Positions 13,578 to 22,865 of a stretch of 26,240 nucleotides of DNA are shown here, in pieces. Source of the stretch: Planctomycetota bacterium (GTDB taxonomy: Bacteria > Planctomycetota > PUPC01 > DSUN01); contig VGYW01000070.1 in NCBI GenBank assembly GCA_016872875.1, forward strand, positions 1 through 26,240, read 5' to 3'. The position numbers were made by a program, and so were the translations under genes. The notes under the pieces were generated by a model that was not told the origin of the DNA, searched no databases, and saw only the letters and a program-made list of their open reading frames with translations. Position 1 is the first letter of the stretch; each line of letters starts with the position of its first letter.

Positions 13578-15752
13578 GTGAGGAGATGGGCGAGTTGTCT
13601 TGCGGCGGCTGCCACCGTTCTGTCCCTGGCAGCATGGGCGGGGGAAGACCCGTTCCTCACCTACATCAAGTCGGCCCCCGAGTTCAAGCCGGTCCGCCAG
13701 GACCCCAAGATGCTCATCGGGCGGTGGGACACGTGGATTTACATGCCCTGGCGCTTCCAGTGGGGCATCGGCACGGGCGATGAGGGCGGACAGTTCAGCA
13801 GGGACTACGGCTTCAACGGCGGCTTCACGGACCACGGCGACCGGAGCGTCCTGCCCTGGCTCGAAAAGTGGAACCTGCGGTTCTACAACGACCACACGGC
13901 CGGCAAGGGCTACCTGTTTCTCAATCCCACCAACTGGAAGGCGAGCCAGAAGGACGGCCGGGCGCTCCGCTTCGGCGGTGGCGGCCCCCGTCCGCTCGAT
14001 GACGCGATGCTCGAAAAGCTCAAGGCCATGATCACGCAGCGCGTCAACGGCCTCAAGGGCAGCCCCATGCGCGCCGCCTACGCGCTCGACGACGAAATCT
14101 CCTGGTGCTCATTCGTCAAGCCCATCGCCTGGCGCATCCACGACAACGACAGCGACTACGAGAAGTGGCTGGCGCGCTACACGGGCGACCCGACGGCGAA
14201 GGCGCAATACGTGACGGGCGACTTCGCCCTCGCCCAGCTCGGCAAGCCACTCGGACAGCTCGACTTCTCCCCCTTCCTCGACCGCATGACCTACAACGAC
14301 AGCTACTGGGCGGTGTTCCTGCGCAAGCTCGTCGAGGCGTCCAACGCCGCCGACCCCGACACCCCCTGCGGCTTCGTGGGCGGCCAGAGCCCCAACCTCT
14401 ACGGCGGCTACGACTACGCCAAGCTGATGAAGAACATCCAGTTCCTGGAGTCCTACAACATCGGCTCCTCCTCGGCCATCATCCGCTCGTTCAATCCCGC
14501 CAACGCCATGCCCATCGTGACCACCCACTTCCACAACGACAAGCGAGGCACGGCGAACGACATCTGGCAGACCTGGTACTACTTCGCCCACGGCAACCGC
14601 GGCATGATCGGCTGGGTGGAGGGCTGGTTCGACAAGGAGAAGAAGCCGCGCCCCTGGCTCAAGGACTACGCCCCCACCAACAAGGAGGTCGGCGGCGTCC
14701 AGGGCAAGAAGCTCGTCGGCGCCCGCTGGCTCCACGACGGCGTGGGCATCTACTACTCCCACCCCAGCATCCAGGTGTCCTGGTGCCTCGACATCGAGCC
14801 GCACGGCGGCACCTGGATCAACCGCAACGGCGACTGCCGCCTGGGCACCTCCCACCTCGTCCGCAAAGCCTGGGAATACCTCATCACCGACAGCGGCCTC
14901 CAATACAACTTCATCCCCTACGACGAGGTCGTCGTCAACGGCGTCCCGAAGGAATACAAGGTCCTCATCCTCCCCGCCTGCTACGCCCTGAGCGACATCG
15001 AGGCGCAGCGGTTCCGCGACTTCGTCGAGGCCGGCGGCACCCTCATCGCCGACTTCGCCCCCGGCCTCTTCGACCACCGCGGCAAGGGCCGCTCCAAGGG
15101 AGCTTTGGATGACCTCTTCGGCGTCAAGCACGACGGCACGGAGACCAAGAAGGACTTCTTCGGCGGAAAGCTCTGGGTCGAGACCGACCAGGACCGCGGC
15201 TTCACCTACAAGAACTACCGCGAGCTCCTCGACACCGTGCCGTGCAAGACCGAGGACATGTGCGCCATCGCCGAGACCAGGCTCCGAACCCACACGATCA
15301 AGCGGGTCGGCAAGGGCACCGCCGTCCTCGTCAACCTCTCGCCCCAGCGCTACCTCCAGTACCGCGAGGAAGGCTCGGCCAGCGACCAGCACCGCAACGT
15401 CTTCATGCAGTATACCCTCAGCGGCGGAGCGAAGCCCTGGGTCCGCGTCACTGGCCCCGACGGCGCGCGCCCGCGCAACTGCGAAGCCACCTACTGGTGG
15501 CACCCCGAGGCCAAGCGCACTTACGTCTTCGTCCTTCAGAACGCCGAGGTCACGAGCAGCGACATAGGCGGCGGTGGCGTCGAGGGTTTGACCTCCAAGA
15601 AGCACCCCATCACCATCACCCTCCCCGCCCCCGTCAAGGACCTCACCGACGAGCGCACCGGCAAGAAGCTCGGCGACGCGGCCACCTTCACCCTCGACCT
15701 CAACCCCGTCGAGGCCGCCTTCTTCAGCTTCGCGGGCGAGGCGCCGAAGTAG
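13578..15752 (+). CDS. Secreted GH42-like glycoside hydrolase
   Basis: A 724-residue protein with a signal peptide (residues 1-21, ending AAWA-GED). The first 400 residues look like a TIM-barrel glycosidase: IYMPWRFQWG, NLRFYNDH, AAYALDDEISW with Glu173 as possible acid/base, DIWQTWYYFAHGNRGMIGW and WVEGWFD. Residues 425-520 (AWEYLITDSGLQYNFIPYDE, VLILPACYALSDIEAQRF, FVEAGGTLIADFAPGLFD) match the beta-galactosidase trimerisation domain (Glyco_hydro_42M). The C-terminal part has beta-rich segments with TYVFVLQNAEV. It probably removes sugars from glycans in the periplasm or outside. It is unlike a standard GH42 in its N-terminus, so the substrate is open. GTG start with GGAG six bases before (13568-13571). 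The frame is open further upstream, but that part overlaps hicA and is a shadow. Confidence 0.8.
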   Translation: MRRWASCLAAAATVLSLAAWAGEDPFLTYIKSAPEFKPVRQDPKMLIGRWDTWIYMPWRFQWGIGTGDEGGQFSRDYGFNGGFTDHGDRSVLPWLEKWNLRFYNDHTAGKGYLFLNPTNWKASQKDGRALRFGGGGPRPLDDAMLEKLKAMITQRVNGLKGSPMRAAYALDDEISWCSFVKPIAWRIHDNDSDYEKWLARYTGDPTAKAQYVTGDFALAQLGKPLGQLDFSPFLDRMTYNDSYWAVFLRKLVEASNAADPDTPCGFVGGQSPNLYGGYDYAKLMKNIQFLESYNIGSSSAIIRSFNPANAMPIVTTHFHNDKRGTANDIWQTWYYFAHGNRGMIGWVEGWFDKEKKPRPWLKDYAPTNKEVGGVQGKKLVGARWLHDGVGIYYSHPSIQVSWCLDIEPHGGTWINRNGDCRLGTSHLVRKAWEYLITDSGLQYNFIPYDEVVVNGVPKEYKVLILPACYALSDIEAQRFRDFVEAGGTLIADFAPGLFDHRGKGRSKGALDDLFGVKHDGTETKKDFFGGKLWVETDQDRGFTYKNYRELLDTVPCKTEDMCAIAETRLRTHTIKRVGKGTAVLVNLSPQRYLQYREEGSASDQHRNVFMQYTLSGGAKPWVRVTGPDGARPRNCEATYWWHPEAKRTYVFVLQNAEVTSSDIGGGGVEGLTSKKHPITITLPAPVKDLTDERTGKKLGDAATFTLDLNPVEAAFFSFAGEAPK

Positions 15753-15795
15753 CTATTGCGCCCTTACAGGGCTTGACGTGGTTGGCCGCCGTTCT

Positions 15796-16203
15796 CCCAG
15801 GGCGTTGCCCTGGGCTTTACCATTTCGCTCCTTCGGAGCTTCAGAAGGGCAAGCCCTCGAGAAGGTGTTCGTTCCTCTTCTCCCGAAGCCCCGCAGGGGC
15901 GGAATGGGATAGCCCAGGGCAACGCCCTGGGAAACGGATGGCCCCGACCAGTGAAGCCCCGCGGGGGCGGAATGGGATAGCCCAGGGCAACGCCCTGGGA
16001 AAAGGGCCGCCCCAACCGATGAAGCCCTGAAAGGGCGGGATGGGATAGCCCAGGGCAACGCCCTGGGAAACGGATGGCCCCGACCAGTGAAGCCCCGCAG
16101 GGGCGGAATGGGATAGCCCAGGGCAACGCCCTGGGAAAAGGGCCGCCCCAACCGATGAAGCCCTGAAAGGGCGGGATGGGATAGCCCAGGGCAACGCCCT
16201 GGG
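15796..16203. repeat. 68-bp-period repeat array with inverted outlier
   Basis: GCCCAGGGCAACGCCCTGGG occurs at 15912, 15980, 16048, 16116 and 16184, an exact 68-base period. An inverted copy lies at 15796-15815. Each copy is a perfect 8-bp stem (CCCAGGGC/GCCCTGGG, loop AAC). The intervening sequence alternates between two versions, one with GAAGCCCCGC(A/G)GGGGCGG and one with GAAGCCCTGAAAGGGCGG, so the true higher-order unit is 136 bases (15933-16068 and 16069-16204). It fills the gap between two convergent genes and ends four bases before the stop codon of the minus-strand gene. There is no variable spacer, so it is not CRISPR. Confidence 0.92.
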
Positions 16204-16207
16204 AGGG

Positions 16208-19200
16208 CTAGGCGAGGCGGGCGCGCTTGCGGAAGAACCACTCGACGCCCGCCAGGGCGACGATGAGGACCAGGAGGGGCCAGGAGTTCCAGAGGGACCA
16301 CTGGCGTCGGTCGGGCAGGACGAGGCTGGGGGTGCCGAGGGCGGCAAGGGCGTCGGCGGCGTGGGCGGGGTCGGCCACCTGGCCGCCGGTGAGGGTGGCG
16401 ATGCGTTCGAGGAGGCCGCGGTTGGCGGCTAGCTCGACCTGCTCCTGGGGGACGGACGGCTCGATGAAGAAGTCGGCGGCCACCTTGTCCGCGCCCTCGG
16501 AGGCGAGGAGCCCCTTGGCGGCGGGGGCATCGAGCTCAACCCGGTAGGTGCCGCCGTCGAGCTTGCCGAGGTCGGCGCTGTAGAGGCCCAGGGAGCCCTT
16601 CACGTAGTCCATCTTGCGGCGGAGGACCGGCCTGTCGGCGAGGAAGACGACGGCGGTGACGTCGTCGCTCTCGACGGGGGTGAAGTCGGCCTGGGTGATC
16701 TTGGCACGGACGCGGACGGGCTGGTCTGGGGAGTAGCGGGGTCGGTCGGTGCCGAGCTTGACGAGGTTGGTGCCTGCGGGGAGCTTGTCGGCGGTGGCCC
16801 AACGGAGCACCTGGCCCCAGAAGCGGTGGTGGTGGGTGTCGCCCACGCGGTAGCGGAGGCGCCAGGTGTGGTCGGTGGCGACGAAGAGGACGCGGCCCAG
16901 GGCGGCGTTGTGGGTGACGAGGAGGGCGCGCTCGCGGACGTATTGCTCGCGCTGGCGGATGATCTCGTCCGACTGGCCTTTGGCCGGCACAGCCGTGGGC
17001 GGCTGTGCCACAGGCTCAACCCTCATGAAGTCGGGCGGCTGGGGCGGCATGGCGTAGGCGAGGACGAGTGCGCCCGGCTTCGTGGCCGCGATTGGGTGGC
17101 GCCAGTGGAGGTCGGGCAGCGAGGCCCAAGCCTCGAGGTTCTCGGGCGGGTCAACCTTCAGCCGGGTGATCACGTGGTCGCGGCCTTCGGGGGTGAGCTC
17201 GATGCGGAACCGCTCGTCGGGCGAGGCGACGTAAGGCTCCGTGGTTTCGTCTGGCTTCACTGTCACGGGCAAGAGGTGGGCCAGTGGGGCGTTGGCGTAG
17301 GCGTGGGGCATGTGGCGCGGGCCGGCGATGACGATGAGGATGCCCGCGCGGTCTTCGACGAACTTCCTGAGGGCCTTCTGCTCCGGCTCGCGGAGGAGGT
17401 CGGGCTCGACGTCGCCGAGGACAATGACGTCGAACTTCATCCACTCGGCTTCGTTTTCGGGGAGCGCGGTGGCCTCGGGCTCGTCCTTGGGCCGGGCGGC
17501 GGAGGCGCAGACGCGGCGGCGGGGGGGCTGGCCGGGGATTTCGTCCGGGTGCAGCACCACGTATTGGAGCTTCACCGTCTTGTCGCGGCTTGCGAAGAGG
17601 TTCTTGAGGTAGCGGAACTCCCAGCGCGGGCGGCCCTCGACCACGAGGAGGCGGGTCTGGTCGTCGGTCACGCTGACGGAGAGGGGGCGCTCGTTGTTCG
17701 TGGGCAGGACCTCGCCCTCGATATCCTCCACCTTCACGCGGTAGGCGTGGAGGCCGGTCTCCTTCGGCTCGTCGGCGAGCTGGACGCGGGTGCGGAGCCT
17801 GTCGCTCTCCACCCGCACCTCTTCGGAGTCCACCGGCGTGTCGCGGTCGTAGAGGGTCACGCGGACGGTCTTGCCCGCGAGGCCATCGAGCTTCAGCTCG
17901 GCGTTGATGTAGAGTTTGTCCTTGGTGTAGACGGTTTCGGGCGCTTCGAGGCCGATGACCGCGGCGTCAATGGTCGGCCTGGCCCCGCCGCCGAAGACGA
18001 CGGATGAGATGGGCACCTGCTGGAGGCCGATGCGGCGGGCAAGCGGCTCCACGGGAGTTGCCGCGTTGTGCTGCCCGTCGGTCAGCAGCAGGATGCCGGC
18101 CAGGCGGTCGGCGGGCACCTCGCCCATGACCTTCTCGATGGCCCCTGCGATATCGGTCTTCTGCTGCTCGGGGGGCAGCGCAGCCGCGCCCATCGCGCTC
18201 GTCTTCGCGTCTTTCTTTGGCTTCTCCGCTGGCTGCGGGCGAGCGGGAGCGGTCTCCCGCAGCCCCTCGGCCGGGTTCACCTCAGTCGGTTTGGCGGCGA
18301 AGGTGTAGAGCTTCAGTCCGTATCTGGCCGCCAGGTTCCCCAAGATGCCGCTGCGCGGGGCATGGGGACCCGGCTCCTGCGCGGCGCGGCGGAGGAGGTC
18401 CTGTGCCAGGGCGGAGCGCTCCTTGAGGGCCAGGGCGTCAATCTTCGCCCGCTGCTCGGCGGGAAGCGAGTTGTAGAAGGCTTCGTCCAGGGCGTCGCCC
18501 AGGGCGGTCGCGCGCTTGACCAGGCCGCTGTCGGGCTGCTGGTCCTGCTTTGCGAGCGCGAGGGCCTCGGCGGCGCGGCGAAGGAGGGCCAGCACGGGCT
18601 CGGGGTCGCGCGCCACCATGGGCAGCCGGCTGGCCGCGAGGAGCTCCTGAGCCTGAACGATGGGACCGTGGACGTCGCTCGTGAGGTGCTCGCGGAGGCG
18701 CGTGATGGCCGACACGGTGCGAGGGTCGAGGGGGAGCTTGCCCTTGAGCGGCTCGGCGAGGAGCTCGAGGTGTCCGGCCACGGCCTTGGCGAGGCGCTCG
18801 AGGCAGTCGGCGGTCGTCTTGCGGCGGCCTTCGAGGAGGCGCTGGCGGGCCTCAGGCTTGGCCTCGCGGAGCGAGGCGAGCCAATCGGCCTCGTCGCCGA
18901 GCGCCTTGCGCGCGTCGCGGAGGCTCTGGACCATGCCCTCGACTCGCCAGGGCCTGGCGGGCGCGTCGGGCGCGAGGAGCTCGGCGAGGCGGAGCTTTTC
19001 GGCGGCGGTGAGCTGCTTGTCGGGCACGTGCATCGAGGCCGAGTCGTCCACAAGCACCGCCACGAAGCGCTGAAGGGTCTTCGTGAGGTCGAGCGAGCGG
19101 ACCGGCTGTGCGAGCATGACGACGACGAGGAGCGCCATCGCCACGCGGAGCGCGGCGAGAGCGAAGCCCGTGCGGCGCGGCACGATTCGCCGCTCGAGGG

Positions 19201-19498
19201 CGTAGAGGAGCAGCACCAGCTCGGCCACGAGCGAGCCGCCGAGCGCGATTGGCCAGACCGCCCAGTTCGTGGCCAGCACCACCACCCGCTGGGCAAGGTC
19301 GAAGGCGGCCAGGAGCGCGAGGAAGCCGGCGAGCGGCCCCGCGGCGAGCAACAGCCCCTTTCGCCACCGCGCGCCGCCCCGCCGCCGCAGAGCGTGGACC
19401 CCCACCCATGCCGCCACCAGCGCCGCCACGAGCAGCACCGCCGCTGAGGTCGGCAAGTGGAAAGGCAGGATCGCGTGTTGCGCGGCAGACGGCGTCAA
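16208..19498 (-). CDS. Large membrane VWA / amidotransferase-like protein
   Basis: A 1096-residue membrane protein, last gene of the moxR operon. Hydrophobic segments near residues 18-36, 50-66, 80-100 and 112-131 precede a von Willebrand A domain whose metal site DDSASM starts at 151. A long charged insert (about 180-400, helical) separates the MIDAS from the rest of the VWA core (GILLLTDGQHNAATP). After beta-sandwich repeats, DQTRLLVVEGRPRWEFRYLK, FDVIVLGDVEPDLL and ILIVIAGPRHMP resemble the glutamine-amidotransferase-like fold seen in Bat-associated proteins. A last TM helix with FFRKRARLA ends the protein. TTG start; GAGG lies ten bases upstream, so the start is moderate. It likely works at the envelope with the MoxR ATPase. 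No enzymatic residues are identified. Confidence 0.82.
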   Translation of the reverse strand: MTPSAAQHAILPFHLPTSAAVLLVAALVAAWVGVHALRRRGGARWRKGLLLAAGPLAGFLALLAAFDLAQRVVVLATNWAVWPIALGGSLVAELVLLLYALERRIVPRRTGFALAALRVAMALLVVVMLAQPVRSLDLTKTLQRFVAVLVDDSASMHVPDKQLTAAEKLRLAELLAPDAPARPWRVEGMVQSLRDARKALGDEADWLASLREAKPEARQRLLEGRRKTTADCLERLAKAVAGHLELLAEPLKGKLPLDPRTVSAITRLREHLTSDVHGPIVQAQELLAASRLPMVARDPEPVLALLRRAAEALALAKQDQQPDSGLVKRATALGDALDEAFYNSLPAEQRAKIDALALKERSALAQDLLRRAAQEPGPHAPRSGILGNLAARYGLKLYTFAAKPTEVNPAEGLRETAPARPQPAEKPKKDAKTSAMGAAALPPEQQKTDIAGAIEKVMGEVPADRLAGILLLTDGQHNAATPVEPLARRIGLQQVPISSVVFGGGARPTIDAAVIGLEAPETVYTKDKLYINAELKLDGLAGKTVRVTLYDRDTPVDSEEVRVESDRLRTRVQLADEPKETGLHAYRVKVEDIEGEVLPTNNERPLSVSVTDDQTRLLVVEGRPRWEFRYLKNLFASRDKTVKLQYVVLHPDEIPGQPPRRRVCASAARPKDEPEATALPENEAEWMKFDVIVLGDVEPDLLREPEQKALRKFVEDRAGILIVIAGPRHMPHAYANAPLAHLLPVTVKPDETTEPYVASPDERFRIELTPEGRDHVITRLKVDPPENLEAWASLPDLHWRHPIAATKPGALVLAYAMPPQPPDFMRVEPVAQPPTAVPAKGQSDEIIRQREQYVRERALLVTHNAALGRVLFVATDHTWRLRYRVGDTHHHRFWGQVLRWATADKLPAGTNLVKLGTDRPRYSPDQPVRVRAKITQADFTPVESDDVTAVVFLADRPVLRRKMDYVKGSLGLYSADLGKLDGGTYRVELDAPAAKGLLASEGADKVAADFFIEPSVPQEQVELAANRGLLERIATLTGGQVADPAHAADALAALGTPSLVLPDRRQWSLWNSWPLLVLIVALAGVEWFFRKRARLA

Positions 19499-19550
19499 GG
19501 GTGTGCTACCTCATGTGCTCGTGCGGAGACGGCTGCTCCGGTGGCAGTGA

Positions 19551-19692
19551 CCCAAGGGACGACAGGGACCCCAGGGACCACAGGGACCCCAGGGACCAGA
19601 GGGACCCCAGGGACGTGAGCATCGCGCGCGGTGATCGGTTCACTGGTGTCCCTGTGGTCCCTGTGGTCCTTGTGGTCCTTGTGGTCCCTTGG
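19551..19692. repeat. Inverted GGGACCNCA 9-bp tandem repeat
   Basis: Seven 9-base units of the GGGACCCCA/GGGACCACA type (19556-19618) face five units of the complement, GTCCCTGTG/GTCCTTGTG (19648-19692), around a 29-base loop. It lies between the two VWA genes, ending 12 bases before the BatA-like stop codon. Because the period is a multiple of three, frames across it encode collagen-like Gly-Pro-Gln or Asp-Pro-Arg repeats; I do not treat these as genes. Confidence 0.88.
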
Positions 19693-19703
19693 ATATCCGT
19701 TTT

Positions 19704-22700
19704 CTACCCCCGCGGCGCCTGGTGGGCCGCGGGCTGGGTTGTGCTGCTCGGAACCGCGAGCAGTTGCCGGGCCCGGTCGCGGAAGGTTTGGACGTCCACG
19801 ACCTCGGAGCCGAAGACGACGGTTGGCGCGGCGCCGAGGCGGCGCTGGATGGCGATCCAGCGCGCGATGGCGCTCTCGCCCAGGAGCGCGAGGAGGGCGC
19901 CGATGATGGAGTATTTCCAGAGCTCTTCGCCCGCGATGCCGCCCGTGGCCTCGGCCGCCGCCTCGTCGGTGCGCTCGGTCTCGAAGAGCACAAGCTTCTG
20001 CTCCTCCAGCGAGCGCCTGGGCAGGGCCATGTCCGCACTCGTCAGGGCGTCGAGCGAGCTCTCCTCGATGCGGCTGAGTGCGACGAATGGGATGCCCTTG
20101 CCCTCAGAGCCTTCGGGCGCGAAGTCCTTGGCAAGCCCGGGCGGCAGCACGAGGGTGTAAAGCCCAGGCTCGTGGGTCTCGGCGAAGCTCGCGCGGAGCG
20201 CCCCGCTGTCCTGGACCAGCTTGGCCGGGCAGCGGCGCTGGGAGGGGGTGACGACTTCCGCGGCGTCGCCCGCAGGCTCCGCGGGGCCGATGGCGGCGGC
20301 GGACGGGTAGAGCTGGCCCTGCGGCACGATCTCGCGGCGCTGGTGGGCGCTCGACCAGTAGAGCTTCGCCAGCGCGTCGCCGGTGTCCTCGAAGACCTCC
20401 ATCTTGATCGGGCAGCGGCGGCCGGCCACCAGCGGCACCGAGGCGAAATACTCAGTCGGGTTCTGGCCCCGCCAGGCGTCCACCAGCAGCTTGCCGTCCA
20501 CCCACAGCCGCACGCCGTCGTCAGCCAGGACGTGGAAGGTGGTCTCCTCGGAGAAGCGCGGCACGACCGAGCCGGTCCAGCGGACCGAGAAGCCGTCGGC
20601 GGACACGGTTGGGGCGGGGCGTGCCTTGCCCCACTCGAAGTTGACGGTGGGGTCGGTGCGTGCGTCGCGCAACTGCTCGAAGTTCTTGCCGTTGAAGTAT
20701 TCGGCGCGCAGTCCGCCGCCCGGTGCGGCGCCGGCGGCGCCGCGGCCGTGGAGCTCGAGCGTGACCTCCGTGCCGGGCGTGACGTTCGGCTCCAGCATCA
20801 TGGGCGAGGCGAGGTAGTAGATGGCCTCGTGGAGCATTGGGACGAAGCTCTTGAGAGCGGGGAGGTTGCTGCCCGCGGGGTCGAGGGACGTGGCGGCGAG
20901 GAGGACGTAGCCCTTTCCGAGCTTGCGCTCGACGAGGAACGGCTCGCCCGTGGCGAGGCGGCCGCCCACGCGAACGTCCGAGTCGCGCTCGTCGGCGTCG
21001 AGCTTCCAGTAGGACTTCACCAGCGCGAGCGCGGCGTCGGACGAGCGGGCGTCGGAGAGGAGCTGGAGCGCCGGGTGGCTGAAGCTGCGTGGCTCGAGGC
21101 GGGCGGGGGTCTCGTGCACGTCGCGCCGCTCGACCAGGCTGGCGGGGGCGACCGGCTCGGCGGAGGCCGTGGCCCAGGCGTTGTAGAAGGTCGGCTTGGC
21201 GCGCGGGCCGGGGGCGATGAGCAGCCCGCCGCCCGCCTGCACGAAGCTCACCAGCCCGCTAGCCACGGAAGGGGGAAGCTCGGCCACGTTGGCCAGCACG
21301 ACCACCGCGTGGCCGCGGAAGCTCTTGACCGCGCCAAGCTCCGGGGCGGGCAGCACGTTCGGCTCCACGAGGAAGCGCACCTCTTCGATGTCCTTGATTT
21401 CGGCGCCGTCCTTGCCCTTCGCCTCCTCGGGCGGGAGGTCCTCGGGCACGTCCACCTCGGTCGGCTCGTCCTCTTCTGGGTCGCCGCGCGGGGTGAGGGC
21501 GAGCTCGATGAAGGCCGCGGCGCCGCCAAGCGGCGAGGGCGACGGCACGCCGTCAACCACCAGCACCGAGAGCTTGTCAATCACCGTGAGGACGCGGTCG
21601 GCCGCGTTGTCGGCGGCGAGGTCGTCCTGGAGGACGATTCGCGCTGAGACGAGGCGCGGCCCGGGGCGCTCGAAGCGGTGGTCGAAGCGGGCGGTCTCGG
21701 CGGCGCGTGGCGCGATGTCGGTCGCGAACTTCTCGCTCGCCACCCGCACGCCGTCCACGCTCAGCTCCACCGCCTGGGGACGGAGCGGCATCGTGCCGGT
21801 GTTGGCGACCTTGACGTTTATCTTGACCGTGCGATCGGTGCCGACCACCTTTCGGGAGAAGGCGATGTCGGCGACGGCGGCGTTGCGGAAGAGCTTGGGC
21901 AGGCTGAGCCTGCGGCAGATTATCTCGGGCGGCGACTTCATCCCCCTCAGCCCCTCGGCCAGGAAGCGCCAGCGGGCCTCCGAGCGGGTGTCCCACCCCA
22001 CGTTTTGCCCGTCGGTGATGAGGACGATCTTCTTCGTGACGTTGTGCCCTTCGGCGAGTGAGCCTGCGGCGGCGTTGAGGGCCTCGAGGACGCTCATCGT
22101 GCCGCCGATGGGGGCGAGGCTTTCGAGGGCGGCGGCCAGTTCGCGCCTGTCGGCGGTCGGCGTGGCGATGGCCGCACGCGGCACGGGGCCGGCGAGCCAG
22201 AGGCTCACTGCGTCGCCAGGCTTGCACGCCGCGATGATCGCGCGGGCGTCCTCGACGGCGCGGGCGAAGTTCGTCTTCCCCTCGACGTTGAGGGTCATGG
22301 ACATCGAGGCGTCGAGGAGGAGCGCCACGTCGCGTTCGCCGCGGCCGCGGGCGAGCTTGAGGGCCTGCCACACCTGCTCGACGCCCGAGGCCGTGGCCGC
22401 GATGGCGCCGAGGACGAGCGCCGCGAGGAGCATGCCCCAACGCGCCCGCCGATGGTGCCACATCGCCGTCGCCACGCCGAGCGAAATGGCCGCGCCCAGG
22501 AACGCCGGCAGCGCAATCGCCCACGGCACCCGCGAGCGGCTGGGCAGGAACGGCATCGCCATCGCCATCACCACAAAGGCCACCAGCAAGCAGCGAAGGG
22601 TGAGGAGAATGACCTCCTCGACCAGGATGCGGCGGTTCTGGGAGGTGAGCGACGCGAGAAGGAACCGCATCGCCCCCCAATCGAGAATCTTCGCCCGGCT

Positions 22701-22778
22701 GCGGTTGAGCAGGTGGATCAGGATCGGCACGAGGAGGGCAATGAGGCCGATCAGCATGAGAGCGTTATTGAACTTCAT
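19704..22778 (-). CDS. BatA-like VWA protein with inserted PA14 domain
   Basis: A 1024-residue membrane protein. Residues 1-80 match the BatA N-terminal region (two TM helices, with LVPILIHLLNRSRAK and DWGAMRFLLASL); further hydrophobic segments are at 86-105 and 116-133. The VWA metal site is DASMS at 156-160, with IVLITDGQN at 251-259. Residues 315-400 look like a CARDB-type sandwich, and 403-530 (LSVLVVDG...AVVVLANV...GGGLLIAPG) an amidotransferase-like fold. Residues 689-826 are a PA14 domain: LRAEYFNGKNFEQL, VRWTGSVVPRFSEETTFHV, ADDGVRLWVDGKLLVDAW and LYWSS. PA14 typically binds carbohydrate or protein outside the cytoplasm. A TM helix follows at 956-968. The ATG start has AGGA ten bases upstream. 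The domain calls are clear; the role is inferred. Confidence 0.87.
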   Translation of the reverse strand: MKFNNALMLIGLIALLVPILIHLLNRSRAKILDWGAMRFLLASLTSQNRRILVEEVILLTLRCLLVAFVVMAMAMPFLPSRSRVPWAIALPAFLGAAISLGVATAMWHHRRARWGMLLAALVLGAIAATASGVEQVWQALKLARGRGERDVALLLDASMSMTLNVEGKTNFARAVEDARAIIAACKPGDAVSLWLAGPVPRAAIATPTADRRELAAALESLAPIGGTMSVLEALNAAAGSLAEGHNVTKKIVLITDGQNVGWDTRSEARWRFLAEGLRGMKSPPEIICRRLSLPKLFRNAAVADIAFSRKVVGTDRTVKINVKVANTGTMPLRPQAVELSVDGVRVASEKFATDIAPRAAETARFDHRFERPGPRLVSARIVLQDDLAADNAADRVLTVIDKLSVLVVDGVPSPSPLGGAAAFIELALTPRGDPEEDEPTEVDVPEDLPPEEAKGKDGAEIKDIEEVRFLVEPNVLPAPELGAVKSFRGHAVVVLANVAELPPSVASGLVSFVQAGGGLLIAPGPRAKPTFYNAWATASAEPVAPASLVERRDVHETPARLEPRSFSHPALQLLSDARSSDAALALVKSYWKLDADERDSDVRVGGRLATGEPFLVERKLGKGYVLLAATSLDPAGSNLPALKSFVPMLHEAIYYLASPMMLEPNVTPGTEVTLELHGRGAAGAAPGGGLRAEYFNGKNFEQLRDARTDPTVNFEWGKARPAPTVSADGFSVRWTGSVVPRFSEETTFHVLADDGVRLWVDGKLLVDAWRGQNPTEYFASVPLVAGRRCPIKMEVFEDTGDALAKLYWSSAHQRREIVPQGQLYPSAAAIGPAEPAGDAAEVVTPSQRRCPAKLVQDSGALRASFAETHEPGLYTLVLPPGLAKDFAPEGSEGKGIPFVALSRIEESSLDALTSADMALPRRSLEEQKLVLFETERTDEAAAEATGGIAGEELWKYSIIGALLALLGESAIARWIAIQRRLGAAPTVVFGSEVVDVQTFRDRARQLLAVPSSTTQPAAHQAPRG

Positions 22779-22798
22779 CGGGCATCATTCCTGATGCG

Positions 22799-22865
22799 TG
22801 ACGCGTGACGCGTGATAAGAGAAAGAAACCGCTCTGCTCCTTCTCGGGTCACGCGTCACGGGTCA
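22799..22865. repeat. Inverted CGTGACG repeat in moxR operon
   Basis: The arm 22799-22823 (TGACGCGTGACGCGTGATAA, then GAGAA) faces 22841-22865, whose complement starts TGACCCGTGACGCGTGACCC. They agree at about 21 of 25 positions around a 17-base loop. The DUF58 stop codon is at the end of the right arm. Confidence 0.8.

Noticed and set aside
14109..15605. Long minus-strand frame opposite the GH42-like gene
   Set aside because: Composition is that of an antisense shadow, and it lacks a ribosome site and known motifs.
15912..16203. CRISPR array
   Set aside because: The whole 68-base unit is conserved, with no unique spacers and no cas genes.
15753..16347. Frames with repeated PGRCPGLSH-type peptides
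   Set aside because: They are translations of the 68-bp array, not genes.
16826..19447. Long plus-strand frames opposite the large VWA gene
   Set aside because: The minus strand has TM segments and a VWA metal site; the plus frames are shadows.
19640..20038. Collagen-like Gly-Pro-Gln peptide
   Set aside because: It arises only because the DNA repeat period is nine bases; the rest overlaps the BatA-like gene in another frame.
19689..21647. Plus-strand frame opposite the BatA-like gene
   Set aside because: It is an antisense shadow with no motif.
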